Shown one piece after another: positions 45,611 through 56,205 of a stretch of DNA of 64,000 nt. Within the stretch, counting starts at the first letter, position 1; every line of letters begins with the position of its first letter. The stretch is from Dastarcus helophoroides (taxonomy: Eukaryota > Arthropoda > Insecta > Coleoptera > Bothrideridae). The notes under the pieces were generated by a model. It had not been told where the DNA came from. It saw only the letters and a program-made list of their open reading frames with translations, and did no database searches. The stretch is from positions 37,623,435 through 37,687,434 of the forward strand of contig CM053325.1 in assembly GCA_028583605.1 (NCBI GenBank), given 5' to 3'. The position numbers were made by a program, and so were the translations under genes.

Positions 45611-46687
45611 ATAGTAAATTTTTCAGCTGATATCATGCTTAAAATAAAACTTAATTAGCAAATTATGTCTTCTGGATGAAGATTAAAGAAGAATATTTAA
45701 GTCTATCCAATGGTGAACATAAAATTTAGAAAATAAATTAGGTTGCTTGATATTTAAAAAACCACGATTTGACAAATTATACTAGAAAATAAAGCCCTCT
45801 ACCAAAATTGTTGTATTTTTATTGTAGAACCTTTTTTCTTTTACCTAGTATGCGATCGCGACCGTCGAGCATGACTCTGCGACTATGGTAATGTCTTTTT
45901 TCCTGTTTAAAATACTGGAGGACGTTCTGAAGAGATGAGCAACTTGATCATTTGAAAATCAACAGCAGTGAAAAGCTTAACATAGCTGCATTTTCGGAAT
46001 GTTCAGTGAAAGCACGAAACCACAATACCAATCGTACATTTCTTTCCTAATGGCATTTGACTCAAAATTGGAAGTGCCAAAACACTGAGCAAACATTTAT
46101 TTTTTGTTTAATGTACTGTAATGAACAATTTAAGCAAAAGATTATGAACTTGTTCACTTGGAAATTTCCATTAATGAGAACTCACCACATATTGTATTCT
46201 TAGGTTTCTTAACAACTTAGAGTTGGTAAAAGACACCTTAGATTGGAAAGTGCATCTAAAGAAGAAATTCGTTAAATATGGAAGAATCCATAAATAACAA
46301 CATGTTTTAAAGATATTGCTTCTAGGGGATATGTGCTTAGAAAGTTCTCTTTATACTTCATGTTAGGCGATTCTAAAAACTTTGGTAATACAACATTCGA
46401 CCTCTAAAGGGAGAAACAAAAATATTAGGCTCATTAGAAAGGGCAACAAATGGAATTACAATATTTGTAGTTGAAAGAATTCACAAAAAACATGTCTTCT
46501 AGAGAAATTGAATCTAGGCGATTCACTCATGGAAAATTCGCCTCTAAAGAGTTTACTCTTCGAGAACTCCTCATAAATATTTCGCTCCTACAACGTTCGT
46601 CCAAATCTATGGAAAGAGTGATAGGCTTTTCAAATACTGCGTCCTGTCAGTCTGTGAGTATATAAGTTAAAATTTTAATGCATTCAA
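45611..46687. other. Unassigned sequence
   Basis: No domain-bearing frame or element end. The motif 'GCCTCTAAAG' and similar 'CTCTAAAG' strings recur between 46400 and 46560 without clear periodicity. Confidence 0.35.
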
Positions 46688-47043
46688 CTATTGTATGAAG
46701 TCAAATTTGTCAGCCCTCGTGGTGGACGTCATGAGTGTCTCTTCTTGGAGGTCGCCGTTATCTCGGCAGAAGAGGCTTTCCCGATCGGCGACAGGTACTT
46801 CCTTGATGGACCCCGATAAACTATAGTAGGGCATGCGAAGCTGTGGCATATGCCGGGCCACGATGTATGTATGTAGTCTCTTCACCTAGCGTGTACGCGG
46901 CTCTTGACTTGAGGTGACCCCATGGCCTCTCTCACATTACCATAGCCGAGGCCCATCGGACCAGCGGATTCTCGCAAGCCGAACTATCGTGCCATCATCC
47001 AGAACTGCGGCGGTCCGTCGACAAGACACGTACCTCTATTCGT
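46688..47043 (-). other. GC-rich islet with coding-like minus-strand frame, unidentified
   Basis: About 350 bases with well over 50 percent GC in an AT-rich setting. On the minus strand one frame reads 'TAAVLDDGTIVRLARIRWSD' (about 47015-46950), then, after two stops, 'GSIKEVPVADRESLFCRDNG' and 'LQEETLMTSTTRADKFDF', ending at 46688. Such stretches look like real codons. A GT-AG pair in between would give only a very short intron and does not obviously restore the frame. It could be an old coding exon, a processed pseudogene, or an element fragment. I do not recognise the protein. Confidence 0.35.
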
Positions 47044-48861
47044 CCACAATTAAAACACTTATAGGTATAATTACAGCTTAGTTTTATGTATCTGCCCACG
47101 CGTGGTGCTCTATCCCCTTTCAATTTTTACCTGCATTTGTTATTAAATCATAATATGTTTGCGCTCACACGATGTTCGAACTCTTTCATTAATAAATGCG
47201 TGCAGGTATTTCTAGAAGTTTACATTGTTTTCAGCTTTTTCACCACTCTCAGAGGCGGATCCACCAAAGTCGTGACCGATGGGGCAATTAACTCTATATT
47301 AAAATTAAATTAATATTTTACGTAGCTTGCTGTTATCTATGAAGCTCGCAATAATCCGTGAGCGGATTAACCCAATTGTTTAAAACAATTACTTATTGCG
47401 TGATTTGGCTTTTACGCTAAATCACATGCTGAGTTTAAGGAAAACTTCATCAGTATTACAGAGTTAAAAAACGGCGTTTCTCAAACAGAACAGCGAGAAG
47501 GTGCAGGTGTCTTCTTAGAACCACTCACAATACAGACTTAGCGAAACTTAAAGCATTCCATTGCTTAGACTCAGCTAATATTCATGTTTATAACTTAAAT
47601 TGTATTTATAAACATTTTTCTTTCTTTTCAAGCAACTGCGCAAAGTTTGCGCTTACCTCAGGAGAAAAGCGCGCATGATAACGCCTGAAGGTTCATTTCT
47701 TTATTACTATTATTATATATAATAAAGAGGTCCACTGACAACATAGTTATTTATATCAATTCCCTACAAAGCAGATAACACACTGTGCGCTTATTGTGCC
47801 GTAAGTAATAGTGAAGTAATTAAACGTTACGCAAGCAGATCTTAAAGCATAAAAACCTGCAACAGGTTGTCGCACGTGATTTAATCACGCCCGACACCAC
47901 AGGTGATTATGTATCATTGGTTAGCGATATTGTCACGTGACTAATAAATTTAGTAACATTAGGATTAATTCCCGTCGGTATAACGCAATCATAGATGATG
48001 TATCAGAATTGTGTCACACTGTTAGATGTTAGAACGCAAATTGCACCACGCAGCTTAACAATCTGAACACGAGATCTTATTTAAGGTAGTTCACCGGGCA
48101 GTTGCTTTTCTATAAATTTTCTTTAAAATTATACCGATGTTACTAATAGTGTCACCCATGCACCTACAAACTTATAAAAACCCTTGCTGGTAACAAAATT
48201 GACATGTTCAATGGGGAATTTATAATTTTTAACATGTAACGTATAGGGACGAAGGAATATTTTCGAAGAGATTTTTATTCGTTGCGGGCGAACTTTTCTA
48301 TCCATTTTCTTAAAAAACTAATATATTATGTATGATGATGTTGTGGACAAAACAAAATAGGATATGAGGATTTATAACGGTGCAATTCTTGCTTAATTGC
48401 AAACCGAAACAGTTCACCTCAAGAAATTTCGATGTTAGAAAAACATCATGACTAATGGCAATATTGCAGTTCTGTTTCCTATTTTATTTGCTATTTGCTC
48501 AGCTCTGTTACACGATATGTAAAAATTCGTCGAATAAGCAGCCAGCTCATAAAATTAAAGCAAAACTTCTTGAAGATTCGTATTATTGCATCCCTGCGTA
48601 CAGTCTGTGCTAAAATTCGACTAGTGGCGCTCACGTTCTGTTATATGGTGGTGGGATCTAACATTCTAAACAAATTTTGCTACGATTACCGCCAGTGAAA
48701 TATCTTAAGATAGTTGCCCCGCGGCAGTCCAGTCAAAAAGTTTTAGCATAGAACTCACAACATAAGTACCAGACATCTAAAATTATAGCCTTTGCTTTTT
48801 GTACTGTGTGACTGTACTTGTTACATTTTATATTCTCTGAATACACGAATAGTATTCTATA
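47044..48861. other. Unassigned, moderately complex sequence
   Basis: No supported gene. The sequence has relatively balanced composition around 47340-48080 and small palindromes such as 'GTGATTTAATCAC' near 47877; possible regulatory DNA, not provable here. Confidence 0.35.
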
Positions 48862-49054
48862 ATGCACAGACCAATAGGTTTAAACATTTATTAGATTCGA
48901 AGTTTGGAAACCAAATACCAGTTTCGATCTTGTTAGATCTCGTCAGTTTGGTATATCCAACTCGAATGCTAATAAATGTTCCGCAAGTAAGTACTAAAAC
49001 ATTCACAGGCGTCAAGCGAGTGACTCTTTAGTACTACCACCTATTGGTCCATAG
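48862..49054. mobile_element. Small MITE, family A copy 1
   Basis: It starts 'ATGCACAGACCAATAGGT' and ends with the partial inverse 'CCTATTGGTCC'. The inner part 'ACATTTATTAGATTCGAAGT' and a 'GATCTCGTCAGTTTGGTAT' block are shared with the copy at 54114. There is no coding capacity and no clear target duplication. Confidence 0.6.
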
Positions 49055-49059
49055 AGAAA

Positions 49060-49505
49060 CTATGGCCATCGCCAACAACGCTTCTTGCACACGAATAGTA
49101 TCAAAGATTATTCTCAATGTAAATGTGACAATGTCACATATATCGTAATGCTCCTTCTATAGTGCGATCTAGGTTATGATTTCCGACAGCTGCAAAAATA
49201 AGAGATAAAACATAAAATCAATTTTTTTCCAACTTGCACGTTGTCGATTTATAATAACTTGTTTTTACTTTGATTATTACTATAAGAAAATCTGACAATG
49301 GCAATTTGACATTTGTAGTTGGCGATATGTTTTGCTCTCACTCATACTACTCTCCCCCCTGGTCTTACAATGTTACCGTATCGTTTTCACAGGATTATTT
49401 TAATACACCCTCCACTAAAAATAATCGTCTAAATACGCAATTTTTTTCTAATTGTTTATCAAAACTGTGAGGTAAGAAATTTTTTTTTATATATTCTAAT
49501 TATAT
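49060..49505. other. Unassigned sequence
   Basis: Nothing recognised between the MITE and the pogo-like transposon. Confidence 0.4.
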
Positions 49506-49507
49506 TA

Positions 49508-52500
49508 GGGTAAAGTGAAGTATATGCACCCACCAAAGTGCAAAATTTAAATTGAATCTCTTCCAGAATTGGTCCCTATAATAATAGAAGACAAATATTT
49601 TGCATACACATAGTGTCTATGATGGTGTACCATATTGTAGAGTCAAAAACTGCTTTAAAAATTTAATACCGTCCAGGCATTTAATTTTGAAATTTTCAAC
49701 TCAGTGGATGCACTTACCCCTTTTTTGGGACAACCGAACCACAGTGGATTATTTCTCGCTTTCATTGCTTGAGAAATGCATGGGGCAAGTGCGAGTAGTT
49801 TAAAAATTTTCTCAATCTTTTGATATTTGCTGCATTTAAATTGATTAATTGGTTACGAAAATAATAAATTTTAACTGCATTGTGGATGTGGATTCCGAAA
49901 AAATAACACGATGACAAATGAAAAATAAACTTTTAATTTAACTCAACACTTGAAGAAATAATTTTTTAAAACTAATTTATGCTAGGATAACCAGAAAAAC
50001 TGACGAAAAAGTTGATTTCACCTCTTCTTCCCACGCTTGGCGAAGGTAACACACGAATAACGTCGGTTGTGGTAATTTCTGAAATGTCCTCCACATCAGG
50101 CCATGTGAAGGTTGGTTTGGAAGGCGCTGATTTCGATTTAATTCGTCACAAAAATTTTACAATTGGATTTCCTGTTTCCAAATCGATGCTTTCAATTGTT
50201 CATATAAAATATTGTGAAGTCTTTCTTTCAGAATTGAGTTTGACCGATAACCAATCTCCAACTTGTTTGTCATTAACTTCATCTCTTTTAAACTCGAGTG
50301 TCTCAGCTATTGCTCCTGCACCAATTTCAGAAAGTGTTTCAAAATGACTTTCTTCTTCATCTAAATGTAAATCTTGATCTTCATCCGTTTCTGAATCATG
50401 TTGCACATTTACTTTTTTACGTTTCGCACGACTAGTTTGCTTATCTTTGACTGGTTTCTTTTCTTTGTTAGTTTATGGCTCTTTGGTAGTCGTCTGTTTC
50501 TTTTTCTTAACACCGGACTTCTTTTGCAGTTCAATTCTTTGGCTTCTTCCAGTCTTCTTCTTACGACTTCTCTTGTTATTAGTTCGGCCCCGGGGCAAAC
50601 TTTCTTCCTGAATCTTTTCGGTGCATTATTAGTTTGATTGCCTTTTACCAGGTTCAGTAAAAGTTCTTCAAAGGTATGCGGGTTTTGGTTTTCTATTGCG
50701 CTTGTTAAATCTACTGGGGTGTTGGGATTATTTTCTACTTCGTTTGTTACATCATTTGTTTGAAGTTGAATATTTTCTTCCACCTCAAATGCTAACGATT
50801 CGTCCTGATTATTTTCCATTTCCAACAAATCTTCTGTAACAGCGGTTTCCTTTTCAATCAGTCCTAGAACTTCTTCTGTAACTGAGAAATCTTCTGAATC
50901 AATTGCGGTATGTTCTGGTGGACCTCGTTCTAGAAATTTTACGTTTTCATCGAGTCTGTTTTGTATTATTGGGGGTGTAAGTTCATTTATTGTAGACATG
51001 CCAGTATTCATCGCCTGTTGAGCTTTCCACCGATTCATTTGTTGTGGGTCATATTTTTCCTGTGGGATAACATCACAATTGTAGGGGTAGATGCCACCTT
51101 TCTTAAATCCTTCACAGATAATTTTTGGATCGGCATCTTTCCAAATATGTCCCACCATTTCAGCCAACTTGCTTTTCGGTAATTTCTGACCCACATGATT
51201 TCGTTGCCATTTCACGAGTAATGTATCCCACGCCACCTTAATAGATTTGAAAACCGCCAAGTCAAGTGGTTGCAGAAGATGACTGCTATGTGTCAGTAAT
51301 TTTAGAATGGTTATGTTAGCTTTCACTACGGCTTGTACCACATCAATATCGATATGAGTTATATGGCCGTCATATACAACTAATGTACGACCATTTCCTT
51401 CTACCAAGGGTATGAAAGTTTTCACGAAATAGTTTTTAAAAACTTCTGACTCCATCCACCCGTTAGGTGTGGCAGCATATGCCGTACCTGAGTATTTATT
51501 ATTTGTATCTGCTATCCAGGTGTCCCAGACATTTTTTCCTTTATATATAATTAACGGTGGCGCCTTTTGTTCATCTGAGGCAGCAGCAAATAGGACACTG
51601 GTGTTCGTTCTTCCCGGACCAGAAACGATTCTAGTACAAGCATGGCCTTTTTCACCTATGACTTTTGTCTTTGAAGGATCCCTACAAAAACTTGTCTCGT
51701 CCATATTCCAAATATTAGATGGTTTATCTTGAAGATTCAGTTCTTGAATTGTATTTTTTAACAAATCAAAATATGGATATATTAGAAAAGGATCCGTATT
51801 TTTCTTTTTGGCGCATTCCAACGCTTAGGGTTTTTTAATTGACAAATTATGTCTTGTTTTAAATTTTAAAAACCAATGCTCATTAGATACGTTGTTTTTG
51901 AATGGAGTCTTGAGCTGCTTGTGTGTAACATATTTGCCCACAACTTCTAGCACTTGTTTGCGGCTGAGTCCTAAACCCCATTTTTCGAGACTTTTGAGTC
52001 CATTTGCAAGAACTTCTTCATCTTTAATTGCTAAGGCTGTAGGTCTTCCCATCGTCGAGCCTTTTACACCTCTACTACCTTTAATGTGATCTGTTAGGGT
52101 GCTTCTAGGTATCTTGAAGAGTTTACTAGCACGTAGTGTGCCACATTTTCCGCTTGTAACATGTTCCACCGCGGTTTTCAAGTCCTCAGCCGAGTAAGCG
52201 GCCCGAGTGGTTTTACGTTTGTAGTCCCGAACCATTTCATCTATAAAAAAAGTGCCTAGGTAAGTACTAGATACTAACAGCAAACAACTTCAGTAGCAGG
52301 GTCAAGTGCACCTACTAGGTGCTCTTTCCCCACTACAAATAGGTGCACTTCCCTTAAACCAAAAATATTTGAGAAAAGTGCATCTACCCTCTTCAAATAA
52401 AATAGGGTTATAATAAAAACAATTTAGTATTTGTTCTTACTTAATTAACTATAAAACTCATAAATGTAACATGTAGATATGACATACGTACCTGGGCAAA

Positions 52501-52740
52501 AATTTCACAAATATTTTTCACAACATCAACGCATTCAACACACGAGTAAAACAGCTGACGCTTAGTCCGGTGGCCATCTTTTCTTGCTTAAGTCAATATC
52601 GGTTATGAAGGGATCTGCATTACATTAAGAAAAGGCCTTATTTTGATGAGCACCAGATTCCGCCACAGTACTATAAGTGGTTGAGATTTAAAAAGCAACT
52701 GATGCACTTACCCCCAAAACGCACTTACCCCACTTCACCC
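49508..52740 (-). mobile_element. Pogo/Tigger-like DNA transposon, nearly complete
   Basis: TA at 49506-49507 and 52741-52742 flanks inverted ends: right end (inverse) 'GGGTGAAGTGGGGTAAGTGC', left end 'GGGTAAAGTGAAGTATATGC'. Copies of the subterminal motif 'GTGCACTTACCCC' or variants recur inside both ends (about 49708, 49781, 52306, 52342, 52378, 52702, 52722) in both orientations. The interior encodes one transposase on the minus strand. The element is 3233 bp and its coding part carries four lesions, so it is probably immobile itself, though its ends look usable in trans. Confidence 0.85.
49972..52235 (-). pseudogene. Pogo-like transposase, near full length (about 754 codons), four lesions
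   Basis: The protein cuts and pastes the element. I start it at the ATG at 52235, because 'MVRDYKRKT' is the usual beginning; an upstream in-frame ATG at 52283 is less likely. In order: pipsqueak helix-turn-helix ('ASKLFKIPRSTL'), a second CENP-B-like DNA-binding region ending 'FKTRHNLSIKKP', then the DDE domain with 'NMDETSF' (D encoded near 51701), 'VVYDGHITH' and 'LLQPLDLAVF'. The second and third aspartates are 35 residues apart, a pogo-type DD35D spacing. The tail has 'GIYPYN', 'VCPGAELIT', an acidic linker and a terminal block with 'DLETGNPIVKFL' and 'RVLPSP', ending at the TAG at 49972-49974. Lesions: TAA at 51825-51827, where GAA is expected; a frameshift between about 50473 and 50430; stops at 50200 and 50146. 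Few lesions imply recent activity. Confidence 0.9.
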
Positions 52741-52742
52741 TA

Positions 52743-54113
52743 CTCTTACAAATACCAGTTTTTCATAAAGATGGTAAAAGCCCTTAAATGCAAAGAAAAT
52801 ATAAATCTGCTGTTTTCCCACATTTCTCCTATGGTTTATGTACGAAAAATATCATGTTAAATTGTAATTATCTCATATCTGGTATGGTAAAAAATCTTCA
52901 AATTTTAACATCGTATATACTACGCATTTAGTGATTTCTATTTAAAGTTTTGAAGATTTCTTTAAATTTTGCATTCGCGAGGCAACTACCCTAAATATTT
53001 ACTTGATCGAAATTCATACTCGTTTAAGAAACTACCTTACCCATCTAGCTTTAAGCATCATTTGTCTAATTTTGTTGGGTTGATCCGATTGTATTTACCA
53101 AATTCCAACATTATGAACTAGGAGCCATCTAGGTTTAGCATGTTGGCGAATCTACAGAGCTGCAGCACCTAAATGAGTTCAGCAATTAAACTTCCACGTT
53201 CTAAATTCTATAGGAAAGACTTTACTGTTAACATTAAAAGTTATACTTTTTCCGAAATTTGTGAAACAGTAAAAAGTTTCGCCTCTGGTATAATTGGATT
53301 GACATAACCATGTCCTTTCTATCTTGACCACCTGTTAGCTTTTTCTTCTCTTTTACTATCAATTAGCTGCAAAAAGACACTTTCAGACGCAACTACCAAA
53401 ATTGAAAAGCGCATTCTATGCCAAATTGAGTTCCAGCTAGCTTGAAGTGAAAATATGCTTCCAGTTCTTTTGACGCTGAATAAGAAGAAAGTTAATGTGG
53501 TCATATTCCACAGAGTTATTTAATTATAATGCATAGAATTTTTTTGTAACCTCATATTTCTAATAACTACATAAAAACAATATTTATTAACGACAAGAAA
53601 ATTACAAGCGGAATAAATTTGCAATTAAAATATTAAATTACACATAGATTGCAATTTATGCTCTTGCCTTCATCAAATAGTAGAGAATTTTATCATTTCT
53701 ATGCCAGCCAGATATGCAACGGCGTTCGCGTGTGTTGGGCCGTAGTATAAATTAATCGTATAATTTAGATTTATTCCGAGAAATACGTCCAACGGCCAAA
53801 TTTAAAGCGAATTACGTAAGTTTCGCCAATTTTGAGAAACCATTCATTTCATTCGTAAAATTCCACGTCATGACTAATTTATTAGCTCACTCGGATGTTT
53901 TGGTTTTTATTGCATCAAATAAAAATACGGTCATAAAAACGTTAAGTGATATTAATGAATTAATCAGTATGGTCGAATATGCAGCCGCACATTTAATAGA
54001 ATTGAAATGTGATTCAACAATGGTGTACGTTTAATTTGTTACTGATTCATTTTAATTAGAAAAAAAGCTTACATTCACTATACTGATATTTTAGTACATA
54101 GAATAATACGCTA
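52743..54113. other. Unassigned sequence
   Basis: No supported gene. 'AGTTTCGCCTCTGGTAT' at about 53275 is shared exactly with the direct repeat at about 60150. The part 53640-54030 has lower homopolymer content and several TAAT/ATTA sites; possible noncoding regulatory DNA. Confidence 0.35.
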
Positions 54114-54287
54114 ATGCACAGACCGATTGGTTGACACATTTATTTGATTCTAAGTTTGAGATCCTAAGACCGATTACGATCCAAGTAGATCTCAATCAGT
54201 CTGGTATAGCCAACCCAAATCCGATAAATGTTCTCCGAACCCCCAACTTTAAATGTAATAAATGCCCCAATCTATCGCTCTGTGCAT
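54114..54287. mobile_element. Small MITE, family A copy 2
   Basis: It begins 'ATGCACAGACCGATTGGTT' and ends with the inverse ('CAATCTATCGCTCTGTGCAT'), so both ends are preserved better than in the copy at 48862. The internal match includes 'ACATTTATTTGATTCTAAGT'. It is 174 bp without coding capacity. Confidence 0.65.
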
Positions 54288-54299
54288 AAGAGTCCATTA

Positions 54300-55781
54300 G
54301 AGCATTAAAATTCTCTTTAACTTTCGACTTAAACTCAGAACTTCATCTTTTTTAGAAGCTCTTAGTTTTTTTTTTTAAATTGCTACATTTTCATCGATTT
54401 CATCAAAAAGAATTGCTGAAAATTCCAACAAGTTTAACTTTTTCGAGAAAATTTTTCATATATTTTCGAGTCTACTCATTCGATTCTTTAATTATTTAAA
54501 ATTGCCAACTTAAAATCAAAACTTTTTTCCGGGATATTTTGGTTTTTTTAAGTTTTTTTTGCTTGAATTTTAGATGAAAAATTTGCCAAAAATTCACCTG
54601 TAAACTTTAATTTTTGTTAAAATTGCATTCTTAAATTTATAATATTTACTTCGTCCCCTAAAATTTGATTTATACTTAAAATATTGTCTTATCGAGAGCT
54701 TTTTACTTTATTTTCGAAACATTCGAAAAATTCAACTGTTTCGCCCTTTTGTAATATATTTTTAAACTTTACATTTTTAACCAAATGTTCAACCCAATCT
54801 CAAATTTTTGACATTTTCAACAACTTCTATGACAGCCCTTACAATTTCTATATGAATTTGTAATTTTTTTTAACTAGAAATCTCGAGACATTTACTTCAA
54901 TTTTTTTCGACAAATCTTGAACTTTTTTTCAAAATTTCGAGTTTTACTGTTTTTTCCGATGTTGTAAAGATATAGCTTAAATCTGTTTATAAACATAGAG
55001 TTTTTATTCGATATTTTCAATTTGTTCTCGAAATTCTTCAATTCTAAATTCTAAAGTTTACAACTTTAGCTTTCTATTTACTTTTACTTTTTCCACACGT
55101 TTTGTAATTTTAAACTCTTTTTTCTGAAGCTCTTGTATTTTTGTTTTATTTGTAACCTTCATTGGAAACTGAACTACCGTTTTAAATTCTGAAATTATAA
55201 CTTTTTTTTTAAATGTCATATGAGAAACCTATCTTTTTTAAAAATTTTGATTCAAACCCAAACATTGTTCTCTGAAAATTTTAACTCAGACAAACAAAAT
55301 TTCGACATCTTTCTCACAATTTTAATTTTTTACTGATTTTTTTCAATGATGTTTTGGTTTCTTACCAAGTATTGACTTTATTTACATAATCCCAAGTTTA
55401 CACCTTTAAGTCTTACTTTTTCTCTGAAATTTCTAGAGAATCGATTTTTTTTACAAATTTCTACTTTTATTAAAGCATTTTACTTCAAAATTTTAAATTA
55501 TAATTTAAATATTTTTTATTAATTTTCAGTATCAATACACTTTAAATTTCTGATTTTTCAGAGCAAATATCAACTTTAAACTCGACTTTTTAACTTCTTT
55601 TAATATCGAATTCCACAAGTTTTTTTGCAAAATTCTGAGCTTACATTTTCAATAATTAATTTTTCTATTTCTCAAATGTCTACTTGAAACTTAGAATCTC
55701 AATTTCAGAAAGTAAATTTTTTTTTTTCTTCAATCTTTGACATAAACAGATTTTAATTTTTTCTTATTGAATGTTTTAGTA
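54300..55781. repeat. T-rich degenerate array
   Basis: The same family as the other T-rich arrays, with 'AAAATTTCGAGTTTTACTG' type blocks. No gene. Confidence 0.6.
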
Positions 55782-56205
55782 CAGGCATTCCCAAACTTTT
55801 TTACGTCGAGCCTCCCCGGATTATGGAAAAAAATATTTATTTCTTCCTCTAAATTTTGTCTTTGGGACAATAAAAAAAGAGGATATTTATTTCTCAATTA
55901 TAAACGTGATCAAATTAATTAAAATTTGTCATTTGTAAAAAGAATTAAGTGCTTAATTATAGATATACGTGTGTATATAATTTAAATAATTATTATTATA
56001 TTAAATTGTAATAAACTATGATTAATTATCACAATGACCCACGCGATTCGAATTCGAGAAAAATGAGTTGAGTCAAATTTAATAAAAGGCCAACATTATG
56101 AAAAAAAGTCGAAAATTATTTTGTTATGTTTTTGATTTCAATGCAAAGAAGAAAATCTGGATTTAATAATAAAACTACTTCTTTTTCGATTTAACATCAC
56201 ACTTA
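55782..56205. mobile_element. hAT-like terminus and adjoining AT-rich sequence
   Basis: 'CAGGCATTCCCAAACTTTTT' followed by 'ACGTCGAGCCTCCCC' at 55782-55817 looks like a hAT-superfamily terminal repeat. No matching right end was found before the foldback element at 56206 or nearby beyond it, so only one end is supported. Confidence 0.4.

Noticed and set aside
51469..51732. 87-codon plus-strand frame
   Set aside because: It is the antisense of the pogo transposase catalytic region.
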